NCBI GenBank assembly: GCA_024636475.1
Contig: JAGXHA010000039.1
Location: 1-42,694 of the forward strand
DNA from: Roseobacter sp.
GTDB taxonomy: Bacteria > Pseudomonadota > Alphaproteobacteria > Rhodobacterales > Rhodobacteraceae
Direction of reading: 5' to 3'
DNA: 42,694 bases
Below are positions 1 to 8,232 of this stretch, piece after piece (within the stretch, counting starts at the first letter, position 1; each line of letters begins with the position of its first letter). The notes beneath the pieces were generated by a model that saw nothing but the letters and a program-made list of their open reading frames with translations, was not told where the DNA came from and did not search any database. Made by a program: the position numbers and the translations under genes.

Positions 1-36
1 AGTAGCGGTATATGAAACTGCAAAAGGTCTGTTTTA

Positions 37-923
37 ATGCCCCTGATAGGCTACGCGCGCGTTTCAACCGAAGATCAAACCCCCCTGCCCCAGTCGCAGG
101 CCCTGAAATCGGCAGGCTGCGCTGAGATCCATGAAGAACAGGCCTCGGGCGAAAATCGTGCGCGGCCGGTCCTTGCGCGCGTGATGGAGCGCGTGGCCAA
201 GGGCGACACGCTGGTTGTTGTGCGGATCGACCGCCTGGCGCGATCTCTGTCCCATCTCCTCGAGGTGATCGAACGGTTGGAGGCCAAGGGGGCCTTCTTT
301 CGCTCGCTGTTGGACCCAATCGACACCGCATCCCCGCAGGGCAAATTCACCCTGCAGGTACTGGGCGCGGCAGCCGAGTTCGAACGCGCGCTGATCCGTG
401 AGCGTACCAAAGCGGGCCTGGCCAGCGCCCGCACAAAGGGACGCGTCGGTGGGAACCCTGGTCTGCGAGCCAAGGATCCTGCAGCGTTGCGAAAGGTTCG
501 TCTGGCGCGCCAAGATGGATATATGGAGCGCTTGAACGAGACCTCTCAGGATTGGGTACCACATGTCCGCCGGTTACGCCCGGACATGGCCTGGGAAGAT
601 GTGCTGCGCATCGTAATGCCCCCTTGCCAGAAGCGCGGCGCTGGACGCAAAGCCGCCTGCTGCGTGCCGTGAAGGCCTATGTGGGCGACGGCTTCCTGTC
701 TGAGGCCGTTCTTGGCCGTGCCGGGCGACGCGAGACCCACGACCGCCTGCCGGCAATCGTCGCCGCCATCAAGGGCGCAGACCCTGATATCACGCTGCAG
801 GCCATTTGCGATCGGCTGGAGGCGATGCGCGAACGCACTCCGCGCGGGCGGACAAGCTGGCAGCCGTCTTCGGTCAAGATGTTGCTGGAGCGTGCTGAAC
901 GCCTAGGCTTACTCTCTAAGTAA
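37..923 (+). pseudogene. Serine recombinase (resolvase/invertase family), frameshifted
   Basis: The N-terminal part (37 to about 615) begins MPLIGYARVSTEDQ, the YARVS motif of the serine resolvase catalytic domain, with the nucleophile at Ser10. It continues through RIDRLARSLSHLLEVIERL and the E-helix region EFERALIRERTKAGLASARTKGR. At codon 193 the frame reads GTA ATG and soon stops at 672. The +1-shifted frame resumes with NAPLPEARRW and runs to 923 as a helical C-terminal extension ending in ERAERLGLLSK. Restoring one A (GTA AAT GCC) would join the halves into one protein of about 295 residues, as usual for alphaproteobacterial recombinases with this tail. I infer a one-base deletion. The catalytic domain is intact, so a truncated 211-residue product is possible. 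Together with the neighbouring IS element it marks a mobile edge of the replicon. A sequencing error is the main alternative. Confidence 0.8.
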
Positions 924-1235
924 CAGGACGCGGCATACAGCAGTGCCCAGATCGTTCAAACTTTGGACTGCACAAAGGTATCGTCAGGGCTGCGCTAAAG
1001 AACCTATAAGGGCGATGTCACATTAACTTCGCTGGGATTGTGAAGGGATGAAGGAAGGCAGATCACGCAACATTGGCTGCGGCTTTCCAAGCGTCGAATG
1101 CTTGCAATCGATGGTAGCGGATGGTCAGGGCGGCGCGTCTGAGGGAAGGAACCGAGAAGCAATTGCGGAATGTGGAATGAACTGACACGAAACGTTGTAA
1201 TTCCCCCGGGGACCGAAAGCTTTGCATCGTGCGGG
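924..1235. other. Intergenic stretch without a recognisable gene
   Basis: About 310 bases lie between the broken recombinase and the left end of the IS element. All frames are short or interrupted. A minus-strand open frame at 1004-1246 has no recognisable domain. The stretch could hold remnants of an older insertion or the recombination site of the resolvase, but I see no clear repeats that would show this. Confidence 0.4.
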
Positions 1236-2060
1236 TAGTGTCGCAAAGTTTCGAATTTTCAGTTGCGTTGCCGGGCGTGTCGAGCCAGACTTCGCATTTC
1301 CTAAAACTAATTCAGGATTGAAGAGTTGATCAGTTTCAAAGGTGCGCAGTACCCGAAATCCATGATCTTATACGCCGTCTATTTCTACGTTCGCTTTCCC
1401 GTCTCGTATCGCGACCTCGAAGAGATCATGGCAGAACGCGGCGTTGATATGGATCATGCAACGCTCAACCGTTGGATCGAAAAATATGCGGGCACTATCG
1501 CCGCTGAAACGTATCGTCGAAAGGCGCCAACGGGTTGTTCGCGGCGGATGGACGAAACTTATGTGAAGGTCAAAGGCCAGTGGGCCTGTCTGTACCGCGC
1601 GATCGACGAGGAAGGCAAAACCCTAGATTTCATGCTCTCGGAGCGCCGCGACGAAGCCGCAGCTACTGCGGTTTTCGTAAAAGCGGTTGGCAATAACGGC
1701 TGGCTGGACAAGGTCGTGATTGATAAAAGTGGATCGAACACAGCTGGTCTGTTCAACATGAACTGCCTGCTGGTGATGTGCGGCTGGTATCGGTTGATTT
1801 CTGTCAGGCGGACAAAATATTTTAATAACATCATTGAACAGGGCCACCATTTCATCAAGAAACTTACCCGACCTATACAGACCTATAAATCGCTGAATTC
1901 GGCTTCGGCTACTCTTGCCCGGATTGAAGTCGCACATATGATCCGGAAAGGTCAGTTCGATCAGTCAGAGCAGTCTGGATTCGCGCAGTTTGCGGCGCTC
2001 GCTGGATAAGTGTGTTCGGCAGCAGAGCTTTCTTAGGCTGGCGGAAACTTTGCGACACTA
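1236..2060 (+). mobile_element. IS6-family insertion sequence
   Basis: The element is bounded by matching terminal inverted repeats. The left end at 1236-1252 reads TAGTGTCGCAAAGTTTC and the right end at 2044-2060 reads GAAACTTTGCGACACTA, which is a perfect 17-bp reverse complement. The size of about 825 bp and a single transposase filling most of the element fit the IS6 group, whose ends also carry a TGTnGCAAA core. I see no matching 8-bp target duplication (flanks CGTGCGGG on the left, TCCCCGAT on the right). This suggests the element has lost its original flank, for example by cointegrate formation and recombination, or that its exact ends lie a base or two further out. Confidence 0.85.
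1326..2009 (+). CDS. IS6-family DDE transposase
   Basis: The 227-residue protein carries the IS6 DDE core. The first Asp is in MDETYVKVKGQW, the second in VIDKSGSN, and the Glu in NNIIEQGHHFIKK, followed by the family's TRPIQTYKSLNSA and HMIRKGQ blocks. The N-terminal half (YRDLEEIMAERGVDMDHATLNRW) is the usual helix-turn-helix. Length matches the family norm (about 230-240). The reading frame can open at a TTG at 1326; an internal ATG at 1362 would cut into the conserved N-terminus. The second acidic motif reads DKSGSN where many relatives have DGSESN, but the catalytic Asp is kept. It is probably functional and catalyses replicative transposition of the surrounding element. Confidence 0.88.
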   Translation: MISFKGAQYPKSMILYAVYFYVRFPVSYRDLEEIMAERGVDMDHATLNRWIEKYAGTIAAETYRRKAPTGCSRRMDETYVKVKGQWACLYRAIDEEGKTLDFMLSERRDEAAATAVFVKAVGNNGWLDKVVIDKSGSNTAGLFNMNCLLVMCGWYRLISVRRTKYFNNIIEQGHHFIKKLTRPIQTYKSLNSASATLARIEVAHMIRKGQFDQSEQSGFAQFAALAG

Positions 2061-2139
2061 TCCCCGATAATCTAAAGGGCGGCTTCTATCACAGCTTGGC
2101 ACGTAGGCCCCTATCCTCAAAGTTAGCGACAGAACCAGA

Positions 2140-2157
2140 AATTGTCCGCGGACAATT
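2140..2157. promoter_or_regulatory. Candidate RepABC partition site (parS), copy 1
   Basis: This is a perfect 18-bp palindrome with half-site AATTGTCCG, immediately downstream of the repC stop codon. Its 16-bp core (ATTGTCCG plus its reverse complement) is repeated exactly inside the start of repC at 3185-3200. RepABC replicons carry such palindromes as centromere-like sites for their ParB-type protein RepB. Location and duplication support that role here. Confidence 0.75.
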
Positions 2158-2158
2158 A

Positions 2159-3250
2159 TCAGCCAGCATAGCTTTTTGTTGCAGAAAGCCGGCGGATAAG
2201 ACGCTCAACGCTGTACTCAGCGCTTCTTGTTCCTGTGGTGATAGAGCGGAAATAAGCCCCAACCGATGTAATTTTTTCATGGAATTGCAGAATAGCCCAG
2301 ACTGTCGCGGCTGTCTTTAATGCCCCAAGGTGTGCCTGTGCCATCTCATAGTTCTGTTGGCTGATCCCGATCATCGGGGCAAGTGTCTGGGCGTGGTCGA
2401 TGACATCCTGGATTGTTTCGATGTTTCGATGTGAAAAGCCCGCAGCCTCTGGGCAAGCGGCTAGTAATTCTGGAACTGTTATTGATCTTTCACCGACATC
2501 GTTAGTTATCTTGGCAGAGCCGTCTGTGGGTTTTCTATCAATAGCTTCTTTATTTGACTTATGATGGTGGCGGACAAATTGACCGTCACTGGCGGCCAAT
2601 TCTGTGGTTTGATCTTCTGTTTCATCAGCCTGTCCCTCGGCTTTTACCGTTGTTGAAAGCTGTTCAAAAAGCTGTTCACAGTCGGCAATGGACAGCTTTC
2701 GCCGAAGTGTGCGCAGCGTGTCGTATCCAAGCTCAACATTGGCATCTTGTTGAATGATAATGTTTGCAGCTGTGCGGATCTTTGTCCGTAGGTAGGTGAT
2801 GTGTTGACGTTGCTTTATAGCTGTCGCGGCCATGTCTGCGATTTCGTACAGGCGGTCAAACAAGGGCGTGAGGTCAAAGCCGAAGCGAAGGGCTTTCCCT
2901 TCTTGCTTGCTATGTTTGGTGAAGCGCTTTCCGTTTGGGCTATCCCGGCGGACAAGCAATCCAAGTTCTTGCAACGTCGCCGCATGTCGCCGCAATGTCC
3001 GGTCGGAAATGCCGTTGCGGCGAAAGGTCAGCGTTGCATTCGATGCAAAGACTGTGTGGTGGTTTCGCTTGGGTGCAAGGCACGAAAGCATCGCATCAAG
3101 AGTGGTAATTACCGTCGCACTTAGCCCCAAAAGAGGGGCAGCGTTGCGAAGTGTCGCTACGACAATGTGACGCTCTGGAATGATATTGTCCGCGGACAAT
3201 AGTTTACCGGGCTGCGACCCGATGGGTGCAGTTGCTTGCATAAAGGCCAT
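2159..3250 (-). CDS. repC: Replication initiator RepC
   Basis: This 363-residue protein is the initiator of repABC replicons. It binds and melts the origin, which in characterised members lies inside the repC coding sequence. Visible support is the N-terminal winged-helix-like part (TFRRNGISDRTLRRHAATLQELGLLVRRDSPNGKR), the following RYGFD-like segment ALRFGFDLTPLFDRL, a charged and variable linker around residues 200-260, and the C-terminal domain (VPELLAACPEAAGF...VGAYFRSITTG). It sits downstream of repA and repB on the same strand, in the canonical order. The N-terminal codons LSADNIIPE are encoded by a perfect palindrome matching the one behind the stop codon. Two Met codons (3250, 3241) could start it. 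Expression is probably limited by the counter-transcribed RNA in the repB-repC gap. Confidence 0.93.
   Translation of the reverse strand: MAFMQATAPIGSQPGKLLSADNIIPERHIVVATLRNAAPLLGLSATVITTLDAMLSCLAPKRNHHTVFASNATLTFRRNGISDRTLRRHAATLQELGLLVRRDSPNGKRFTKHSKQEGKALRFGFDLTPLFDRLYEIADMAATAIKQRQHITYLRTKIRTAANIIIQQDANVELGYDTLRTLRRKLSIADCEQLFEQLSTTVKAEGQADETEDQTTELAASDGQFVRHHHKSNKEAIDRKPTDGSAKITNDVGERSITVPELLAACPEAAGFSHRNIETIQDVIDHAQTLAPMIGISQQNYEMAQAHLGALKTAATVWAILQFHEKITSVGAYFRSITTGTRSAEYSVERLIRRLSATKSYAG
3184..3201. promoter_or_regulatory. Candidate RepABC partition site (parS), copy 2, inside repC
   Basis: A perfect 18-bp palindrome with half-site TATTGTCCG lies within the N-terminal codons of repC. 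It shares its 16-bp core exactly with the palindrome at 2140-2157. The pair brackets repC. A RepB-binding role is inferred from the known presence of palindromic centromere sites in repABC modules. Confidence 0.75.
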
Positions 3251-3376
3251 GTTTTTCTCACGACAACCTGATGCGAAAGGGCTGGGTTTCTCAGAAAATC
3301 AGAAAAAAGGCCGCAAATCTTCGTTCAACCGAATCGGTTGTTGTTGACTGGCGCTGAGAAGCTGTTAAATCTGTAA

Positions 3377-3432
3377 GTGCAAAGAACAGATTGGGCTCTC
3401 CTGGGAATACCTTGGGGGGCTCTTTCTTTTTC
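3377..3432 (+). ncRNA. Candidate counter-transcribed RNA (incompatibility RNA) of repABC
   Basis: The repB-repC gap is where repABC replicons encode a small antisense RNA of about 50-60 nt that represses repC. On the strand opposite to repC there is a promoter-like TTGACT at 3344-3349 with TTAAAT at 3365-3370 (spacing 15, slightly short). About 15 bases downstream of it is an intrinsic terminator: stem GGGCTCTCC (3393-3401) pairs with GGGGGGCTC (3414-3422) using three G-U wobbles, followed by a T-rich tail (3423-3433). This predicts an RNA of about 55 nt, the usual size. Transcription start and processing are inferred. Confidence 0.6.
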
Positions 3433-3480
3433 TGGCTGTGGGTCGCGCTCCTTTGTTAAATGTTTCTGCTCGTAAGTGGC

Positions 3481-4458
3481 TTAGTCAGGGTTCTGATCTG
3501 ACTTCCACGCCTCATAGAGGCGTATAAGCTCCGCTTCGGCGTTCTCACGCATCCACAAAGCAAATTCGGGGGTATCTGTCTTTGACAGCCTGACGGTTAG
3601 GGCACGAGCCGTCTCTTTGACCTCTGCCAAAGAGGTTCCATCGTCCAGCTTGACAGATAGATCTGCAAAGGGGGCAGGGGTGCTAGCCACCTGCGACTTT
3701 GCGGCGCGCGCAATTGCTGTGCTGATCAACCCAAAGCGATCCTCAGACGTCTTGACTTCATTCAGATTTAACGCCGCTGCGATCTTTTCCAGATTAATAC
3801 TGGGATTGCGCAAATGATCCGCCAGTTCTTCCCAGCGTCTGCGCCCGATGCCATGCGCAGACCCGATGCTGTGTATAACGGACGCCGGGATGGCGCGGGC
3901 GACTTTAGTCATTCGCGACAACATCGGTTTGTCTACGGCAAGAGCGTCTAGAATAATCGCTTGCTCATAGCCGCCATGGGCCAACTCGGCCGCAAACAAA
4001 GCCTTCTCGATAAAGCTGGGATCAAGTCGCTGGGTATTCTCCTGTCCTTGCGCAAGGATGGCCTCCTCGTCTGAGAGGGACCGTACCAGGGCCTTTGCGG
4101 GCATGCCGAGTGATCGAAGCGCGCGCAATCTGCGGCGCCCGTAAACAATGCGGTAATACCCCGGCTTTTCCTGAATGGGTCGCACCATGATCGGCACTTG
4201 TTGGCCGTGGGCCTTGATGCTCTCAGCAAGCGCCTGAACGTCCGCATCGGTGAAAGACAGGCGGTCCTTGGGCCCGTTTTCTTCGATTGCGTGTGCTGCA
4301 ATTTCCCGTACGGCATTGCTTGCAACATCTTTGAGTGTGGATTTCACACCACTCATCGCGCCGGTATTGGGAAATCGTGACTTCTGATCTGCAACAGGGG
4401 CGTCAGACGCTGCTTTCTCGGGCGGGGCAGGGGGCTGAAAGAGGTTTCTACGTGTCAT
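3481..4458 (-). CDS. repB: Plasmid partitioning protein RepB (ParB family)
   Basis: This is a 325-residue centromere-binding partition protein. The ParB-type nuclease/CTP-binding domain is visible around residues 65-140 (LAESIKAHGQQVPIMVRP, then YGRRRLRALRSLG and QGQENTQRLDPSFIEKA). A helix-turn-helix follows near residues 160-185 (GYEQAIILDALAVDKPMLSRMTKVA). The C-terminal half is less conserved and should hold the dimerisation region. Length is typical of RepB. Its start overlaps the repA stop by one base (TAATG), implying translational coupling. It would act with RepA and the palindromic sites flanking repC to segregate the replicon. Confidence 0.95.
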   Translation of the reverse strand: MTRRNLFQPPAPPEKAASDAPVADQKSRFPNTGAMSGVKSTLKDVASNAVREIAAHAIEENGPKDRLSFTDADVQALAESIKAHGQQVPIMVRPIQEKPGYYRIVYGRRRLRALRSLGMPAKALVRSLSDEEAILAQGQENTQRLDPSFIEKALFAAELAHGGYEQAIILDALAVDKPMLSRMTKVARAIPASVIHSIGSAHGIGRRRWEELADHLRNPSINLEKIAAALNLNEVKTSEDRFGLISTAIARAAKSQVASTPAPFADLSVKLDDGTSLAEVKETARALTVRLSKTDTPEFALWMRENAEAELIRLYEAWKSDQNPD

Positions 4459-5660
4459 TAGTCAACATCCCTTCCCCAGGCTTGCTGGATGGTCTTTTCG
4501 AATTCATCCGCGACGCCGTTGACGCTCTCAAGGATACGGCCAAGTGTTTTCTTGACGACTTGAGCGGGATCCAATTCATAAATTGTCTGCTGTGTCATTC
4601 CAGCGTCAGAGATTGCGGTTGATTTCAGCATGGGCGTCGTCAGAACCTGATCCAGCAGAATAGAGCGCAGAAACCCTGCCATTTGGGATTGTGGCACGTC
4701 AGTTGGTTCGTAACGGGCGATCAGGAATTTGAGAAAATGCCAATCAATTGGCCCGGCAGCCTCTTCCAGGGTTTTGACGGTCTCGCCTGCCATTTCCAGA
4801 AACTGCGCCATGGAGGCGACATCCAGCATGCTTGGAACAACCGTAATCAGAAGACCTGTTGAAGCCAGCAGCGCGGTCATGGTGGTGAAGCCAAGCTGGG
4901 GCGGACAGTCGATGATGACAATATCATAGTTGGCCTCGACCTCGTCCAAGGCGATGGCCAACCGCTGCGTGAACGGCGGATCAACTTTGTACTGCAGCGC
5001 ATAGGCCGTCTCGGTTTCGTACTCTGACAACAGAAGACCCGCGGGAGCGAGATCTAGATTGTGGAAATATGTCTTGCGCACGACTTGGCTAAGGGGAACC
5101 GGATCTTCATACTTCAATGCATCGTAGATTGTCCCGCTTTCAGCAAATTCGATTTCAGGGCGATACCCGAACATCGTGGTAAGACTAGCCTGCGGATCCA
5201 TATCAACGGCCAGAACCCGATACCCCCGCAAAGCATACCGTTGTGCCAGATGGATCGCGCTGGTGGTCTTGCTGGAACCGCCCTTGAAGTTGACAATCGA
5301 TATGACCTGAAGCGCGTCATTCTCGCGACGGCCCGGCAAATACGTCTCTCCGTTCCGCCCGGTCCGCGCCATAACATGGCGGATCTGGTCAATCTCTTCG
5401 GCTGTGTACAGCCTGCGGCCCCTCGAATCTGTCTCGACGTTGGGAAAATCGCCTTCCTGATGCCGTGTCCTAAGATTTGACATACTGATCCCGGTAAGCT
5501 CTGACACTTCGGCAGGGTGAAATTTGCGCAGGGGTTTTCTGCTGTCAGGTTGAAAGCTGTTGCGCATATGGTTGTTCAAGGCCTCAGACAACCGGGCGGC
5601 GTTTGAGGCGATGGATGCTGCGATAGAACTGTTTGCGACAGTTTTCATATTGGAGTTCAC
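4458..5660 (-). CDS. repA: Plasmid partitioning ATPase RepA (ParA family)
   Basis: This is a 400-residue ParA-type ATPase. An N-terminal MerR-like DNA-binding region (FHPAEVSELTGISMSNLRTRHQEGDFPNVETDSRGRRLYT, residues about 48-88) precedes the ATPase. The deviant Walker A box NFKGGSSKTTSAIHLA is at about residue 123, followed by DMDPQASLT and the Walker B-like IVIIDCPPQLG. It is the first gene of repABC and normally also represses the operon promoter with RepB. The frame opens at a GTG at 5660; a second candidate is the ATG at 5648, and neither has a strong Shine-Dalgarno. The operon promoter should lie in the roughly 330 bases upstream. Confidence 0.95.
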   Translation of the reverse strand: MNSNMKTVANSSIAASIASNAARLSEALNNHMRNSFQPDSRKPLRKFHPAEVSELTGISMSNLRTRHQEGDFPNVETDSRGRRLYTAEEIDQIRHVMARTGRNGETYLPGRRENDALQVISIVNFKGGSSKTTSAIHLAQRYALRGYRVLAVDMDPQASLTTMFGYRPEIEFAESGTIYDALKYEDPVPLSQVVRKTYFHNLDLAPAGLLLSEYETETAYALQYKVDPPFTQRLAIALDEVEANYDIVIIDCPPQLGFTTMTALLASTGLLITVVPSMLDVASMAQFLEMAGETVKTLEEAAGPIDWHFLKFLIARYEPTDVPQSQMAGFLRSILLDQVLTTPMLKSTAISDAGMTQQTIYELDPAQVVKKTLGRILESVNGVADEFEKTIQQAWGRDVD

Positions 5661-5989
5661 TCTGCTCTGCTGACCTCTTAGTGGATCATCGTTGTTTCGT
5701 CGCTAAACAGCGTGATCTTCACAACCTCGCGACAATTCAACTCATGACACGCAACTTACCCCCAGACAACAGTTTTTTGCACGCTATTGAGGGTCTTTGT
5801 CTGGAATATGTTAAGGTGTTAGATCAGCATATATCAGCAACGCATTGAAAATGGGTGCTATTCTTGAGTCGCTCCTGAATTCCGCAACATGTTGTATTAT
5901 GCGGCACGCCAACCACCATGCATGGTTTCCTGTGCCAGATGTCGAATCGAATCTGCTTTTCGGGACTCTTGAGGGCAGTCAGGATTCGG
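5661..5989. other. repA upstream region
   Basis: About 330 bases separate repA from the 3' end of the glucokinase gene. No convincing gene is present. It should contain the repABC promoter, which is normally autoregulated by RepA/RepB, but I could not pick out a clear -35/-10 pair. No copy of the repC-flanking palindrome occurs here. Confidence 0.4.
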
Positions 5990-6958
5990 CTATTGGTTTA
6001 GCTCAACCAGATGCGCGGCAGAGCCGGAGAGCGCTGCGTAATCGTCATCGACCAAATGAATCGGAAACTGTGTCATGAAGCTGGCAAACCGACCCTTGTC
6101 GTTGAACGCTTTATCGAAGCCGAGCGCATTGAGGTGTGGTGCAAAGTGGCGTGCGACCCCTCCGCATAGGTAAATACCGCCAAAGGGCAGGTGAACCAGC
6201 GCAAGGTTGCTCACAGCGCGGCCCAGCATCCGCACGAAAATCCGGGCTGCTTCTGTGGCGCGGGGGTCGGTGCCGTCGTTCACAGCTTGCATGATTGTGG
6301 CTGCATCAAGCGGTGTGTCAGCGCCGTCTTCACTGCAAAGCCAGGCATAGACGCGCTCGAATCCCCGGCCCGAGAGAACTTCTTCAAAGCCCGGGGGGCC
6401 ATTTGTCTGCGCGATCCAGTTGAACAAACGCAATTCTGCTTCGGTTTGCGCGGCCAATGATACATGTCCGGCTTCAGCCGGTGGGACCAGTGTACGGCTG
6501 CCTAACCGGTAAACAGCGGCAGCATTCATGCCGGTTCCGACACCAACAACAAGGCGTGCAGAATGCTCCGCCGCTTTTTGGCCGGGCAAGATGGTTTGCA
6601 CTACATCTGGGGTAAGATGATCAAGTGCGTGGCCCTGCGCTTGCAGGTCATTCAAAATGGCAACGGTTTTTGCTCCGGTTGCGGCGGCCACTGCGTCACG
6701 TTCCACGGTCCAATTGAGGTTGGTCAATTTGCCAACTCCGTCGCGCACAGGCCCTGCCATGGCAACACAGGCCGCTTCGGGTTTGGCGGTTTGGTCGGCC
6801 ATGTACATGCGCAGCACGGCGGGCAGGTCTTCATAGTCTGCGTTGCGGAACCGTTTGATTGTCTCGGTCTGGACGATTGCACCACGGGTTAACGCGACGC
6901 GTGTGTTGGTTCCACCAAGATCGGCAACCAAAGCGGTAGGTGCAGGCAATGAGGTCAT
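5990..6958 (-). CDS. glk: Glucokinase
   Basis: This ATP-dependent glucokinase (cytoplasmic, E. coli Glk type, 322 residues) phosphorylates glucose to glucose-6-phosphate. The N-terminal phosphate loop ADLGGTNTRVAL (residues about 12-23) is present, as are AGPVRDGVGKLTNLNW, the glycine-rich GVGTGMNAAAVYR and the adenosine-binding LCGGVARHF. Length equals the family norm. It lies just before the glycogen operon but on the opposite strand. Its likely job here is to activate the free glucose released by the 4-alpha-glucanotransferase and debranching steps, so that all glycogen carbon reaches glucose-6-P. The ATG start gives a natural N-terminus directly before the P-loop. Confidence 0.93.
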   Translation of the reverse strand: MTSLPAPTALVADLGGTNTRVALTRGAIVQTETIKRFRNADYEDLPAVLRMYMADQTAKPEAACVAMAGPVRDGVGKLTNLNWTVERDAVAAATGAKTVAILNDLQAQGHALDHLTPDVVQTILPGQKAAEHSARLVVGVGTGMNAAAVYRLGSRTLVPPAEAGHVSLAAQTEAELRLFNWIAQTNGPPGFEEVLSGRGFERVYAWLCSEDGADTPLDAATIMQAVNDGTDPRATEAARIFVRMLGRAVSNLALVHLPFGGIYLCGGVARHFAPHLNALGFDKAFNDKGRFASFMTQFPIHLVDDDYAALSGSAAHLVELNQ

Positions 6959-7265
6959 GTCAACTCCGCATCAGTACAAATTTGATCGTGTGATAGGTGG
7001 ATTTTGATGTGCAGTCCAGCGCGTCGGCATCAACTATATCAAGTCAGCTTGGGACCGGCAGCGCTGCGTTTTCGTGACGGCGGATGATCGGCTTGCAAAC
7101 CAATCTCTGAAAGCTTGATTTGTTTGCGGTCAAGGTAACTTGCAACCTTTGGGCAAGATGGACGTTATAAACATACACAGGCATTTGACTGGCCCTCAAA
7201 AAAGCATGACTTTACAACTTAGGTATATGTTGCGAAGTCGAGTTCGAAATTAGGAGCATACTACC
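6959..7265. promoter_or_regulatory. Divergent intergenic region glk / L,D-transpeptidase
   Basis: About 300 bases between two divergent start codons must hold promoters for both genes. A TTGACT hexamer occurs near 7187 on the plus strand without a convincing -10 at standard spacing. A Shine-Dalgarno AGGAGC precedes the transpeptidase ATG by about 9 bases. No gene is seen. Confidence 0.35.
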
Positions 7266-7931
7266 ATGTTGACTAAACGTCATTTTATCATATCCGCAGC
7301 TGCATTATTCTCAGCACCGCTTTCGGCTTCGGCAGTGGCAGCGGCGACAACGGACCGGTCAAAATGGGACGCATGGGATGCGCAGGTTACACCTCCGAAT
7401 TATGATCCGCGCACGTCTAACCCTTGGGGTGTAGGAGAGCGTTTTTTGCCTCGGCTGGTTGAGGCAAACCTTGGGTTGACCCCGGGCGACATCCACGTCG
7501 ATGCGGTCGCGCGCTATTTGTACCACATTCAGAATGACGGCACCGCAATGCGTTACGGTGTAGCCATCGCTAAGGGTGATCTTTACGAGCCGGGAACCTA
7601 TACGATCAAGCGGAAAGCAAAATGGCCAACCTGGACGCCCACGGCGTCCATGATCAAACGCGATCCTGATTTGTACGCCCAACATGCAGACGGGATGGAC
7701 GCAGGTCCGTCTAATCCGCTTGGATCACGTGCCTTTTATCTTTTCGTCGGAAATCGCGACACTTACTTGCGGATCCACGGATCACCCAGCCCACAATCGA
7801 TCGGTGGACGCGCAAGCTCTGGCTGCGTGCGGATGATTATGGCCCATATCAATGGTCTTTATGAGCAGGTTAATACCGGATCTACCGCAGTGCTATATGC
7901 GCCAGAGCGGCTTGTCTCATCCACAAGCTAA
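7266..7931 (+). CDS. L,D-transpeptidase (YkuD domain), exported
   Basis: This 221-residue periplasmic protein is predicted to make 3-3 peptidoglycan cross-links or to attach proteins to the wall. The N-terminus has a Lys/Arg-rich stretch, a hydrophobic core (FIISAAALFSAPLSASA) and an Ala-x-Ala-type cleavage region near residue 26, so it is a Sec-type signal. The YkuD catalytic signature is IHGSPSPQSIGGRASSGCVRM, with the nucleophile at Cys187 and His upstream. Upstream segments (YHIQNDGTAMRYGVAIAKG, PGTYTIKRKAKWPTWTP) match the family strand pattern. Roseobacters carry several such paralogues. It converges with the small lipoprotein gene, whose stop lies 10 bases away. The physiological substrate cannot be read from sequence. 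Confidence 0.9.
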   Translation: MLTKRHFIISAAALFSAPLSASAVAAATTDRSKWDAWDAQVTPPNYDPRTSNPWGVGERFLPRLVEANLGLTPGDIHVDAVARYLYHIQNDGTAMRYGVAIAKGDLYEPGTYTIKRKAKWPTWTPTASMIKRDPDLYAQHADGMDAGPSNPLGSRAFYLFVGNRDTYLRIHGSPSPQSIGGRASSGCVRMIMAHINGLYEQVNTGSTAVLYAPERLVSSTS

Positions 7932-7946
7932 ATGAGTTGATTTAGC
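7927..7946. terminator. Small hairpin spanning two convergent stop codons
   Basis: A perfect 7-bp inverted repeat (GCTAAAT, loop GAGTTG, ATTTAGC) contains the stop codons of both the transpeptidase and the lipoprotein gene. It is AT-rich and lacks a long T-run, so its role as a bidirectional terminator is only possible. Confidence 0.3.
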
Positions 7947-8232
7947 CCGTCACCGCGACACCAGCGGGGCGGGTGCAAATCGGGCGACCATTCTCTGCGC
8001 GCAGTGGCAGGAACGTCGTCTCAACAGGTCCAGCATAGCGATAAACATAGCAGCCATCCGCCGGATCAATCCGGACGGCTGACAAATCCTGATATTTTGC
8101 CGCGATTGCAAGGACGCCTTCGGGCAGCTCCTTTATAAAGCCGTCTGATGGACCATTGCTGGCACCTTGCACATCCGCACAGGCTGCAACCAGCAAAGCA
8201 GCGCATCCCAAAATCCAAACCCGAGCCTTCAT
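7942..8232 (-). CDS. Small lipoprotein of unknown function
   Basis: This 96-residue protein has a lipoprotein signal (MKARVWILGCAALLVAAC) with lipobox L-V-A-A-C, so Cys18 should be lipidated. The mature part of about 78 residues contains two further Cys (DGCYVYRYAG and RPICTRP) that could form a disulfide. I do not recognise a named family, though short lipoproteins of this kind are common in Rhodobacteraceae. It converges with the L,D-transpeptidase, and co-function is not implied. The ATG start fits the signal peptide. Confidence 0.75.
   Translation of the reverse strand: MKARVWILGCAALLVAACADVQGASNGPSDGFIKELPEGVLAIAAKYQDLSAVRIDPADGCYVYRYAGPVETTFLPLRAENGRPICTRPAGVAVTG

Noticed and set aside
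1004..1246. Minus-strand open frame (80 codons) upstream of the IS element
   Set aside because: It runs into the IS terminal repeat, has no recognisable domain, and is probably non-coding or an old remnant.
5845..6078. Plus-strand open frame overlapping the 3' end of glk
   Set aside because: It overlaps a conserved gene on the other strand, with no motif.
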